Assembly: GCA_025057015.1 (NCBI GenBank)
Contig: JANWYG010000019.1
Span: 1-64,000 of the forward strand
DNA length: 64,000 bases
Direction: 5' to 3'
From: Blastocatellia bacterium
GTDB lineage: Bacteria > Acidobacteriota > Blastocatellia > Chloracidobacteriales > JADJPF01
Part shown: piece by piece, positions 1 through 8,253 of the stretch
Position numbering within the stretch: the first letter of the stretch is position 1
How the letters are laid out: each line of letters opens with the position of its first letter
The notes under the pieces: generated by a model
What the model saw: only the letters and a program-made list of their open reading frames with translations
Told to the model about the DNA's origin: nothing
The model's database searches: none
Translations under genes and position numbers: made by a program

Positions 1-2
1 CG

Positions 3-1229
3 CACACGTATCGTGGAGATTTAAGAGTAAAACTCGTGTCACCTTCAGGTAAGGAAGTGACGTTACATGACCGCACAGGAGGGTCGGCAGATGATTTGAA
101 GTTCGAGGTAAGCCGTAGTGAATTTGCCAATGAGCCCATCAATGGGGATTGGAAGCTAGTAGTAGAAGACCTTGCAGCACAGGACGAAGGCGTGCTGAAG
201 TCTTGGGGACTTAAGATAAAGAAGAAGGATGGTGGATCGACCCCCACGCCGCCGTCACCCCCAAGTGGCCCTGGTAGAGGTAACTCGCTCTACAGTGGAC
301 AGGTTGAGCTATCTACGACGCGTAATCCTGATGGTACATATACTTTGACCGATCCGACGCGTGGTAACTCTAGGACACTTGACGCAAATAATACCTCTCG
401 TATACCGGGCTCGCCTATAAATGACAACAACAATATTTGGGGAGAAAGTAGCGATTCTTCTCGTCAGCGAGCAGCTATCGATGCTCATTATGGTATGCAG
501 ATGACTTGGGACTTTTACAAGAACGTCTTAGGTCGCAACTCTATAGATGGTAGAGGCGAAGCTCTTGTAAGTAACGTACACGTTAACAGAAACTACAATA
601 ATGCCTTCTGGGATGGCAGGCAGATGAGCTATGGTGATGGTGATGGTAGGACGTTTTCACCTCTTGCTTCTATAGATGTTGCCGGTCATGAAATCACTCA
701 CGGTTTGACGGAGCGTACGGCAGGGCTTATCTATCGCGGCGAGTCTGGTGGTCTAAACGAGGCGATGTCGGACATTATGGGTACGGCCGTAGAGTGGTAT
801 GCTGCGCAACGCAATCCGAACATTCAATTCGACTGGAAGATAGGTGAGGACATCTATACGCCGGGCGTAGAAGGTGATGCTCTGCGTTATATGGATGATC
901 CGACGCGGGATAACTATTCTATTGACCATTACAGCAACTATCCACGACAGACCGAAGTACACGGTTCATCTGGTATAGCCAACAATGCCTTCTATTTGTT
1001 CGTAAATGGTGGTACGAACCGTACTTCTGGCCGCACTGTTGAAGGTGGTGTGGGTATGGAGAAAGGCGCAAAGATCTTCTATCGGGCTTTGGCTTACTAT
1101 ATGACTCCGAACACTACTTTCTCTCAGGCCAGACAGGCCACCATACAGGCCGCAACCGACTTGTACGGCGCAAACTCAGTGGAAGTGCAGAAGTTGCGTG
1201 AGGCTTGGTCTGCTGTAGGAGTAGAATAG
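3..1229 (+). CDS. P-domain plus M4 (thermolysin-type) metallopeptidase, 5' end outside window
   Basis: This is a secreted-type neutral zinc metalloprotease, incomplete at its N-terminus. The frame is open to the window edge, and the codons before the GTG at 36 continue a P-domain strand (HTYRGDLRVKLVSPSG), so 36 is not the true start. The order is: the end of a proprotein-convertase P-domain (to about base 225), a Pro/Ser/Gly linker, then the M4 catalytic domain. That domain carries the zinc motif HEITH at about 687-701, the glutamate ligand motif NEAMSD about 20 residues later, and the C-terminal lobe with the HGSSGIANNAFY segment. The P-domain lies before the catalytic domain, whereas it is more often C-terminal. 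It ends at a bidirectional terminator. Family assignment is firm; the missing N-terminus (signal, propeptide) cannot be judged. Confidence 0.9.
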   Translation, partial: HTYRGDLRVKLVSPSGKEVTLHDRTGGSADDLKFEVSRSEFANEPINGDWKLVVEDLAAQDEGVLKSWGLKIKKKDGGSTPTPPSPPSGPGRGNSLYSGQVELSTTRNPDGTYTLTDPTRGNSRTLDANNTSRIPGSPINDNNNIWGESSDSSRQRAAIDAHYGMQMTWDFYKNVLGRNSIDGRGEALVSNVHVNRNYNNAFWDGRQMSYGDGDGRTFSPLASIDVAGHEITHGLTERTAGLIYRGESGGLNEAMSDIMGTAVEWYAAQRNPNIQFDWKIGEDIYTPGVEGDALRYMDDPTRDNYSIDHYSNYPRQTEVHGSSGIANNAFYLFVNGGTNRTSGRTVEGGVGMEKGAKIFYRALAYYMTPNTTFSQARQATIQAATDLYGANSVEVQKLREAWSAVGVE

Positions 1230-1236
1230 TAAAATT

Positions 1237-1262
1237 AAGCGGGGTAGTTCTTTACCCCGCTT
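1237..1262. terminator. Bidirectional hairpin terminator between the M4 protease and aceE
   Basis: A perfect 10-bp stem (AAGCGGGGTA, 1237-1246, pairing with 1253-1262) closes a 6-nt loop. It lies between two converging genes, 8 bases after the protease stop and 10 bases before the aceE stop. T-rich sequence follows the stem on the minus strand (TTAATTTTA) and a weaker pyrimidine tract follows on the plus strand. Both are as expected for an intrinsic terminator serving both genes. Confidence 0.85.
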
Positions 1263-1271
1263 TCTTGTTCC

Positions 1272-3941
1272 TTAAATTGCGTGAGCAAAAGCTGCTCGGT
1301 TTTCCAACCCCAGTTCCTGCTTTGCCTTTCTTACGGCTGAAGGTTTTAACTTTCCTAGTTTAGCAAGTTGATAGAGCGTACAAAGAGCTATAGACTCGGC
1401 GTCTATTTCGAAGTGCCGCCTAAGAGCTTCACGGGTATCGCTCATGCCGAACCCATCTGTCCCAAGAGACATATAAGACGGGTTAGGTATCCAACGGGAG
1501 ATCATGTCTGGGTAAGCACGTATCCAATCGGTGGCGGCTATCACTGGGCCTTCGGTGTTTTCCAGTATTTGCGTTATATATGGCTTACGGGGTGGAGAAT
1601 CGGGATTATGGAAGTTCCAGTGTTCGACTTCGAGAGCTTCCTTACGTAGCTGCTGGAAGCTAGGTGTAGACCATACTGTAGCGGCGACGCCATACTTATC
1701 AGCGAGTATCTCTTGAGCTTTTACAGCGAGCCGCAGAATAGGCCCACTGCTTAACAGTTGTGCTTTGAGCTCACTATCTATAGGGGCTGGTTTAAGCAAG
1801 TAAATACCTTTGATAATACCCTCTTCTACACCTTGTGGCATTGCTGGCATCTTATAGTTTTCGTTGTAGACTGTCAGATAGTAGAAGATGTCCTCTTGGT
1901 TTTCATACATCCTTCTTAGACCCTCGCGGATTATAGTCGCTACTTCGTAGTGAAATGCAGGGTCATATGTTAGGATGTTCGGTATAGTTGAAGCGAGTAC
2001 ATGGCTATGGCCGTCATCATGTTGTAGCCCTTCTCCCATGAGCGTAGTACGACCTGCAGTGGCGCCTATTAAGAAACCGCGACCACGTGCATCGCCGAAG
2101 GCCCATGCTAAATCTCCTACACGCTGGAAACCGAACATAGAATAGTAGATGTAAAAGGGAATCATGTTTTGTCCGTGCGTAGAGTAGCAAGTACCTGCGG
2201 CGGTAAACGATGCCATTGCTCCTGCCTCGGTTATGCCTTCTTCGAGTATTTGGCCATCTTTTGATTCGCGGTAGCTCAATAGTAGGCTTGCATCTACCGG
2301 CTCGTACAGTTGTCCGACGGGTGAGTAGATTCCTACCTTTTTAAACAAAAAGTCCATACCGAAAGTACGTGCTTCGTCGGGGATTATAGGCACTATGTAT
2401 TTGCCGATTTTCGGATCTTCCAGCAACTTTCTGAGCAGTCGTACGAAAGCCATAGTGGTAGAGACCTCTTGCTCGGAGCGTTCTTTGAACTCGGCATACA
2501 GGTCTTCTTTCGGTAGCGTCAGTGGTTTTGATCTAACGACACGTTTCGGCAACGGACCGCCGAGTTGACGGCGCCGCTCAAGTAAATATTCAACTTCAGG
2601 GCTGTTAGGTCCGGGGTGGTAGAAAGGCATTTCGTCTAACTTGGAGTCGGATATAGGTATCTGCATCAGATCTCGGAACTGCTTGAGGTCTGCTGGAGAG
2701 AGCTTCTTGATCTGGTGGGTAGTATTTCTGCCTTGTGCAGATGCTCCTAGCTGCCATCCTTTGACGGTCTTTGCGAGTATGACAGTAGGTTGACCTTTGT
2801 GATTTGCTGCGTAGTAATATGCGGCATAGAGTTTTAGATAGTCATGTCCGCCGCGGCGCAAACGCTCTATATCTCGGTCAGAAAGATGCTCTACCATCTT
2901 GAGCAGCCTTGGGTCTGTGCCAAAGAAATGTTGCCGGATATAACTGCCAGACTCTATCGTGTAACGTTGGAACTCGCCGTCTACTACTTCGTTCATTCGG
3001 TTAACGAGCACGCCGTCTACGTCCTTAGCAAGAAGCGGGTCCCAGCGTCGACTCCAGATAACTTTGATTACGTTCCATCCGGCACCGCGGAAGATGGATT
3101 CGAGCTCTTGTATTATTTTTCCGTTGCCACGTACAGGCCCGTCGAGCCTTTGTAGATTGCAGTTGACTACAAATATCAGATTATCCAGCCCTTCACGAGC
3201 TGCTAAGGACAGCGCTCCTACAGATTCTGGTTCATCCATCTCGCCATCGCCTAAGAATGCCCAGACCTTCTGATTCGACGTATCTTTGATACCTCGGTTG
3301 TGCAAATATCTGTTAAATCTTGCCTGGTAGATTGCATTAAGCGGGCCTAGTCCCATAGAGACGGTTGGAAATTCCCAAAAGTCTGGCATCAGGCGGGGAT
3401 GTGGATAGGAAGACAATCCTTTACCAGAAGTTTCGCGCCTAAAATGGTTCAACTGTTCTTCGGTTATCCTACCTTCGAGGAAGGCGCGAGAGTAGATGCC
3501 TGGAGCTGCATGCCCTTGATAGAAAATCTGATCTCCTCCACCTTCTGCGTCCTTGCCTCGGAAAAAGTGGTTGAAGCCTACCTCATAGAGACTAGCCGAA
3601 GACGCATACGTAGACAGGTGACCGCCCAAGCCCGGATGCTGCATGTTTGCGCGTATAACCATAGCTACAGCGTTCCACCGGATTATGCGCCGGATTCTTA
3701 GCTCCATCTCTTCGTCGCCTGGAAAGGGAGGCTCTTGCTCAGGGGAGATGGTGTTTATATAGGGAGTTTGAACAAGCGGCGGTAGCCCAAGCTGCATTAT
3801 CCTAGCCTTTTTGAGCAGCTTTCTTATCAGAAACTGAGCGCGTTCGCGCCCGTCGCGCTCGACTACCTGTTCGAGAGCTTCCAGCCACTCGCTGGTCTCC
3901 TGTGGATCGCGGTCAGGAAGTTGTTTTTTGAATTCGTCCAT
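1272..3941 (-). CDS. aceE: Pyruvate dehydrogenase E1 component, homodimeric type
   Basis: AceE decarboxylates pyruvate with thiamine diphosphate and passes the acetyl group to the E2 lipoyl domain of the pyruvate dehydrogenase complex in the cytoplasm. The 889-residue length matches the single-chain E1 family (E. coli about 887), not the alpha/beta form. The ThDP-binding segment runs from [10 protein letters not shown] to [11 protein letters not shown], and the conserved [19 protein letters not shown] and DDGHSH segments are present. The start ATG at 3941 has a GGAGAG Shine-Dalgarno. No aceF or lpd lies beside it, so the other subunits must be elsewhere. A candidate promoter sits at 4000-4029. 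Confidence 0.97.
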   Translation of the reverse strand: MDEFKKQLPDRDPQETSEWLEALEQVVERDGRERAQFLIRKLLKKARIMQLGLPPLVQTPYINTISPEQEPPFPGDEEMELRIRRIIRWNAVAMVIRANMQHPGLGGHLSTYASSASLYEVGFNHFFRGKDAEGGGDQIFYQGHAAPGIYSRAFLEGRITEEQLNHFRRETSGKGLSSYPHPRLMPDFWEFPTVSMGLGPLNAIYQARFNRYLHNRGIKDTSNQKVWAFLGDGEMDEPESVGALSLAAREGLDNLIFVVNCNLQRLDGPVRGNGKIIQELESIFRGAGWNVIKVIWSRRWDPLLAKDVDGVLVNRMNEVVDGEFQRYTIESGSYIRQHFFGTDPRLLKMVEHLSDRDIERLRRGGHDYLKLYAAYYYAANHKGQPTVILAKTVKGWQLGASAQGRNTTHQIKKLSPADLKQFRDLMQIPISDSKLDEMPFYHPGPNSPEVEYLLERRRQLGGPLPKRVVRSKPLTLPKEDLYAEFKERSEQEVSTTMAFVRLLRKLLEDPKIGKYIVPIIPDEARTFGMDFLFKKVGIYSPVGQLYEPVDASLLLSYRESKDGQILEEGITEAGAMASFTAAGTCYSTHGQNMIPFYIYYSMFGFQRVGDLAWAFGDARGRGFLIGATAGRTTLMGEGLQHDDGHSHVLASTIPNILTYDPAFHYEVATIIREGLRRMYENQEDIFYYLTVYNENYKMPAMPQGVEEGIIKGIYLLKPAPIDSELKAQLLSSGPILRLAVKAQEILADKYGVAATVWSTPSFQQLRKEALEVEHWNFHNPDSPPRKPYITQILENTEGPVIAATDWIRAYPDMISRWIPNPSYMSLGTDGFGMSDTREALRRHFEIDAESIALCTLYQLAKLGKLKPSAVRKAKQELGLENRAAFAHAI

Positions 3942-3999
3942 AAATCTCTCTCCATTGTTTTTTTGACCGGCTAGGTACGCCCATCCTTCCGAATTTATT

Positions 4000-4029
4000 T
4001 TTATAGGCCGAAATATACCTTACTGTGAA
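4000..4029 (-). promoter_or_regulatory. Candidate sigma70-type promoter of aceE
   Basis: On the minus strand a TTCACA -35 box (4024-4029) is followed after 18 bp by a TATAAA -10 box (4000-4005). Each differs from consensus by one base. It lies directly after the SDR gene stop and would give a leader of about 50 nt before the aceE ATG. This is a prediction from sequence only. Confidence 0.4.
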
Positions 4030-4974
4030 CTAGATAGTAAACATTTGTTTGAGGCCTTGCTGCAAGGTGCGAGTCGTCCAGCCGAGTTCAGCTCTGGCTT
4101 TTTCGGAACTGACTGCCCAATTGCAGCTTAACATTTCGATTGCTTCTAGAGAAAGTAGCGGCGCTTGGCCTTGCAAACTCGAAACAAGCTCATCCACTAT
4201 AGCTGCCAGCTTTGCTAACGGCAGTGGCAATACCCATTTCTTACGCTTTTTGCCGGTCACCTCATCTATTAAATCGAGCACTTCTAAATTAGTTCTTATT
4301 TCGCCAGCTAGAATGTAGGATTCGCCTAGGCGGCCGCGCTCGAATGCAAGAAGTAATCCTTCAGCGACATCGTCGACGTGTACGTAAGTAAGCCGTGTTG
4401 ACGGAGCAATTACGAAGGGCAGCTTACCGCTTGTGTACAATTCCCAACTGCGACCAAGGGCACTGGGATTGCCACTTCCATAGACTGCGGATGGCATGCA
4501 GATTATTAGTGGTAATCCTGCTTGCTGGAACTCTTTTGCTAACATATGTGCCAAGTACTTGCTGCGGCAATACTCGCTCTGAAATACGCCATCGTGATTC
4601 CAACGCTCGTCAGCTACAGAGTCTTTAGTTGCTCCGAGCGCTACAACGCTGCTGCAGTACACTATCTTCTGGACAGCTTTCTCTTGTGCTATGGTCAGCA
4701 CTCTACGCGTGCCTTCTACGTTTACTAGGTGCATCTGCTTTGCTCGCCTAGTACCTATTTCAAATATTGCTGCAAGGTGAAAAAGACCGTCGACTCCTTC
4801 CATCAGTTCGCTGAGCGCTTTGGTGTCGAGTAGATCGCCGTTCACTACACGATGTACTTCTGCCTGAGCGTGGTTATTGTGTATCAGGCAGCTTACTTCA
4901 TAGCCTCTTTTTGCGAGAAGGTTAACTAGCCTGCTGCCTATAAAACCGCTGCCACCAGTAACGGCTACGTGCAT
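4030..4974 (-). CDS. NAD-dependent epimerase/dehydratase (extended SDR, dihydroflavonol-reductase/HpnA-like)
   Basis: A 314-residue extended short-chain dehydrogenase. The N-terminal Rossmann motif TGGSGFIG (residues 7-14) and an acid-free strand end suggest an NAD(P)-dependent oxidoreductase. The SSV segment and the YCRSK (YxxxK) motif give the catalytic Ser/Tyr/Lys set. The overall pattern (GDLLDTKALSELMEGVDGLF, then HVDDVAEG) resembles the dihydroflavonol-4-reductase/HpnA subgroup acting on sugar- or terpenoid-linked substrates. The substrate cannot be read from sequence. It lies upstream of aceE on the same strand, with 88 bases and a candidate promoter between them, so it is probably a separate unit. 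Confidence 0.85.
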   Translation of the reverse strand: MHVAVTGGSGFIGSRLVNLLAKRGYEVSCLIHNNHAQAEVHRVVNGDLLDTKALSELMEGVDGLFHLAAIFEIGTRRAKQMHLVNVEGTRRVLTIAQEKAVQKIVYCSSVVALGATKDSVADERWNHDGVFQSEYCRSKYLAHMLAKEFQQAGLPLIICMPSAVYGSGNPSALGRSWELYTSGKLPFVIAPSTRLTYVHVDDVAEGLLLAFERGRLGESYILAGEIRTNLEVLDLIDEVTGKKRKKWVLPLPLAKLAAIVDELVSSLQGQAPLLSLEAIEMLSCNWAVSSEKARAELGWTTRTLQQGLKQMFTI

Positions 4975-5122
4975 TTTAGGACCTCTTTCAAAGGCCGTAT
5001 TCTAACATATGCTGTTTTGCCTGAGATACTGAGATGAAACAGAAGCTTGGACTACAAAAGTAGGAGTGTTTCATCGCAATTGTCTTGGGTTTCGACAAAG
5101 TTGCTGTTTCCTGAAGCTACTC

Positions 5123-6511
5123 TCAATACGCTTTACAGCGTAGCATAGGTATAGTTTTACCTGGATTGGCTAGTCCTTGTGGGTTAAAGCAGGTACGTAT
5201 ACAAGCCATTACGTGCAGATCGTCTTCGGTGAAGATGAGCGGTAAGTAATCGAGTTTGTCCATACCGACTCCATGTTCACCTGTAATAGAGCCTCCTTGA
5301 TTTACGCATAGCCGCATGATTTCCTCGCAGGCCTGTTTTACGCGTTTTACTTCATCGGCATCTCGGCCGTCATAGCTTATGTTAGGATGTAGATTACCGT
5401 CGCCGGCGTGAAATACGTTTGAAATACATAACTGGTAGCGTTCAGCTATGCGATAGATTTCATCTAGGACTTCCGGTAGGCGGCTGCGTGGGATAACTGC
5501 ATCTTGTACCATCAAGTTTGGACGTATGCGGCCCATAGCGCCAAAGGCACCTTTTCGACCTGCCCATACTTTTGCTCGCTCTTGTGGTGTAACTGCCAGT
5601 TTGACTTCGCGGGAACCTTTGCTTCGACATATAGCTGTAACAGCTTCTGCTTGCTCGGTTACCTCGGCTTGCTCACCATCGAGTTCGATTATAAGTACCG
5701 CTGCAGCATCTCTCGGCAGTCCAGCGGCGTATACGGAGTCTTCTACGGCATTGATCGTGACAAAGTCCATCATTTCGAGTGCTGCTGGCAAGATACCGGA
5801 AGATATTATCGTCGAGACCGCCTGGCTTGCAGCAGTCGTTGTGGGAAAGTCTGCAAGTAGTGTTCTAATGGCTTCTGGCAGGGGGGTAAGTCTTAGCGTT
5901 GCTTCTGTAGCTATACCCAGAGTGCCTTCAGAGCCTACGAACAGGCCTGCTAGATCATATCCGAAATGTTCCGTGCCGCTTAGCTCTACGATTTGACCGT
6001 TTGGCAGGACGACTTTGAGGGCCAGCACGTGGTTTACCGTAGGACCGTATTTAAGACAGTGCGGCCCTCCAGCATTCTCAGCGATGTTTCCGCCTATCGT
6101 GCAAACTGTCTGGCTTGATGGATCTGGAGCATAAAATAACCCGCTACTTTCTATTGCCCTACTTAGTTCGATATTGACTAAGCCAGTTTCGACTACAGCA
6201 GTGCGATCGACGTAGTTTATGTCGAGTATGCGCCGCATTTTAGACATTTCTATAATGACTGCCTGCGACAACGGTACTGCTCCACCTGATAATCCTGTGC
6301 CTGCGCCACGAGCTACGAAAGGTATATTATGTTCATGTAGGCAAGCGACGACTCGAGAGACTTCTAGAGTGCTTGTGACAAAGACTACTGCCCGAGGTGT
6401 TGCACGGTGGATTGTCAATCCGTCGGACTCATAAACGAGCAACTCGGCTGGGTCACATATGACATGCTTTTTTCCAACTATGCTACTAAGTACGGCCTGC
6501 AGTTCGGTCAT
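5123..6511 (-). CDS. glcD: FAD-linked oxidase, glycolate/D-lactate dehydrogenase GlcD type
   Basis: A flavoprotein of the GlcD/vanillyl-alcohol-oxidase family that oxidises a 2-hydroxyacid such as glycolate or D-lactate. The 462 residues comprise the FAD-binding fold with the ARGAGTGLSGGAVP pyrophosphate loop (about residues 67-80), the IGGNIAENAGGPHCLKYG segment, and the C-terminal substrate domain with HAGDGNLHPNI and GSITGEHGVGMDK. The ATG overlaps the TGA of the upstream TPR-receiver gene by 4 bp (6508-6511), so the two are cotranscribed. No glcE or glcF follows, so it may act as a stand-alone dehydrogenase or with unlinked partners. Glycolate and D-lactate cannot be distinguished here. 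Confidence 0.9.
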   Translation of the reverse strand: MTELQAVLSSIVGKKHVICDPAELLVYESDGLTIHRATPRAVVFVTSTLEVSRVVACLHEHNIPFVARGAGTGLSGGAVPLSQAVIIEMSKMRRILDINYVDRTAVVETGLVNIELSRAIESSGLFYAPDPSSQTVCTIGGNIAENAGGPHCLKYGPTVNHVLALKVVLPNGQIVELSGTEHFGYDLAGLFVGSEGTLGIATEATLRLTPLPEAIRTLLADFPTTTAASQAVSTIISSGILPAALEMMDFVTINAVEDSVYAAGLPRDAAAVLIIELDGEQAEVTEQAEAVTAICRSKGSREVKLAVTPQERAKVWAGRKGAFGAMGRIRPNLMVQDAVIPRSRLPEVLDEIYRIAERYQLCISNVFHAGDGNLHPNISYDGRDADEVKRVKQACEEIMRLCVNQGGSITGEHGVGMDKLDYLPLIFTEDDLHVMACIRTCFNPQGLANPGKTIPMLRCKAY

Positions 6512-8091
6512 TGCCTCAGGTAGGCTGTATAGTCGACTATCAATCCCTGATGGTAGAGTTCAACGAGTAGCCTTATGGCTTCTGTATCGCCGCGCAACTG
6601 TTCGAGGCACTCGCCGAGAGTATTGCGTCCATCGAAAAGAATTATTAATCGTTCGATTGAGCGTGGGAAGCTTACTTCCTTAAGAGCTTCGTTGAAGCGG
6701 TAGGATAGGGCTAAGGTCGTGTTTGGTGGAGGTAGCTGCTCTATCAAGTAGTATTCTTCGTCGTAGCGTTGCATCATCTGTGCTAGTATTTCGTTTGTGC
6801 TGGCGAAGATGGTTCTCGGCACGCTGACCATTTGAGAGACGAACGTAAAGCTGCCGTTGACCCAATTGAGCAGTGTGTAAAGCGCTGGCTCGCCTACTAG
6901 ACTAGCATATTGCGCGTCTATTACAGTTCCATTGTAAAAAGTGATAGTGCCTTCAGCTTCACCGTTGCGAAATCTTGCTATGCCGGTCTTGCGTTTTGCT
7001 TCCATGAAGCGCAACAGGTCTGCTGGAGTCATGTCCGATAGGTTACCTGATAGCTCAGCTTGAGCAGATGAAGCTGAGGCGTATGCTATTTGCATCTGCT
7101 GTAATTGTCGCTGTAGCAATTTCTTAACCCGTAATGTAACTTCTGCTATGCTGAACGGTTTGACCCAGTAGTCCTCTACACCTTTTTGAAATGCTGCGAG
7201 CTTTTCTTCTTCTTGGCCGCGCGATGTAAGACAAACAAATGGAATAGCGGCTGTCTCGGGATATTCTTGTAACTTTGAAAAGAATTGGCTGCCGTCCATT
7301 TTAGGCATTAGTAGGTCCGAGATTATTAGGTTTGGGCGTAATCGGAGAGCTTTGTCTATGCCTTCTACACCGTTACTTGCAGTGATTACTTGGCAGCCCA
7401 GGGTCTTTATAGCTGTGCCGAGCAGCAGTATGATATTAGGATCGTCGTCGACTATTAGGATAGTCATTTCGGAAAACAGAGCTTGCTCTTCGCTGGAGGT
7501 AGGTACTACCTTGGATTGCTGAAATCCTGCTAGAGGGACGGCTTGCTGTACTTGAGCTGATTCTTGGTCTCGCCAGGTGCCTTTTGCCCCTTGTGCCCAA
7601 GATTCGTCTCGCTCGCCTACCATTTCACGTAGTTCTTTGCGATAGACCTCATCTTTTTCGCCAAAGGAAGGCAAGCTGTTTACAAAGCCGCGGGCTGCTT
7701 CTTTTTGGCCCATCGATAAATAGACTTCATTTACCTGCCTTGCAGCGCGGTAGGCTTCTTCAAACTGGCCGAGGCTTTGGTGTATCCGGACTATTTCTTT
7801 GAGTATAGACGCTCGACGCTCATTGTCACCCATGCGCTCTACTTTTCTGTAGTAGGCGATAGCAAGCTCTGATTGGCGGTTCTGGTGGTACAATTCGGCC
7901 AAGCGTACAAAGCACTGTATAGCTTCTTCCGCCATACCTGCCATCTGGTAGAGTGTACCAAGTTGCCGCAGGGCTTCCGTGTCATTGGGGTTCTGCAGCA
8001 AGGCTTGGCGGTACCTCTCAGCTTCACGGCTAAGTTTTGCCTGATCTAGCCGAGTGTTCATTTGCTGCCATACTTTGTCGAAGAGCGTCAT
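6508..8091 (-). CDS. TPR - receiver - PATAN/DUF4388 signalling protein
   Basis: A 527-residue cytoplasmic signalling protein. Residues about 20-160 are tetratricopeptide-like helices (PNDTEALRQLGTLYQMAGMAEEA and following). About 210-330 is a CheY-type receiver with the acidic pocket IVDDD, phospho-acceptor aspartate in LIISDLLMPKMDG, the T in VCLTSRG and the K in DYWVKPF. About 350-450 is a DUF4388/PATAN domain (LSDMTPADLLRFMEAKRKTG). A helical tail follows. PATAN domains with receivers are known in motility and surface-behaviour regulators of cyanobacteria, myxobacteria and acidobacteria. There is no DNA-binding domain, so output is probably by protein contact. It is the first gene of a two-gene unit with glcD, which has no obvious functional link. 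Confidence 0.85.
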   Translation of the reverse strand: MTLFDKVWQQMNTRLDQAKLSREAERYRQALLQNPNDTEALRQLGTLYQMAGMAEEAIQCFVRLAELYHQNRQSELAIAYYRKVERMGDNERRASILKEIVRIHQSLGQFEEAYRAARQVNEVYLSMGQKEAARGFVNSLPSFGEKDEVYRKELREMVGERDESWAQGAKGTWRDQESAQVQQAVPLAGFQQSKVVPTSSEEQALFSEMTILIVDDDPNIILLLGTAIKTLGCQVITASNGVEGIDKALRLRPNLIISDLLMPKMDGSQFFSKLQEYPETAAIPFVCLTSRGQEEEKLAAFQKGVEDYWVKPFSIAEVTLRVKKLLQRQLQQMQIAYASASSAQAELSGNLSDMTPADLLRFMEAKRKTGIARFRNGEAEGTITFYNGTVIDAQYASLVGEPALYTLLNWVNGSFTFVSQMVSVPRTIFASTNEILAQMMQRYDEEYYLIEQLPPPNTTLALSYRFNEALKEVSFPRSIERLIILFDGRNTLGECLEQLRGDTEAIRLLVELYHQGLIVDYTAYLRQ

Positions 8092-8168
8092 TTGCTTACC
8101 TTCCTTGCGTCTATAGTATCTTTGCCTTGTTCTATGATAGTTTGCATAACGTTATGGAGTCAACGTTC

Positions 8169-8198
8169 TTGATATTGTTGTTTGTGCTCTGTTAATAT
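8169..8198 (+). promoter_or_regulatory. Candidate promoter of the pentapeptide-repeat gene
   Basis: TTGATA (8169-8174) and TAATAT (8193-8198) are separated by 18 bp in the divergent intergenic region. Initiation near 8205 would leave about 45 nt before the ATG at 8251. This favours that ATG over the longer frame opening at 8182. Box similarity is only moderate. Confidence 0.35.
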
Positions 8199-8238
8199 GC
8201 ACGCCAAATGCAGCTCGCCGGCAAAATTCCCTCTTTTT

Positions 8239-8253
8239 AGGAGGTTTCAGATG
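8239..8253 (+). promoter_or_regulatory. Ribosome binding site fixing the start of the pentapeptide-repeat gene
   Basis: AGGAGG at 8239-8244 is six bases before the ATG at 8251. The frame is open further upstream to 8182, but no comparable site precedes that codon. The extra 23 residues look unlike any conserved N-terminus. Confidence 0.8.

Noticed and set aside
5033-5111. Inverted repeats (GATGAAAC/GTTTCATC and GAAACAG/CTGTTTC) between the SDR gene and glcD
   Set aside because: Arms are short, loops are long and there is no T run; not a convincing terminator or operator.
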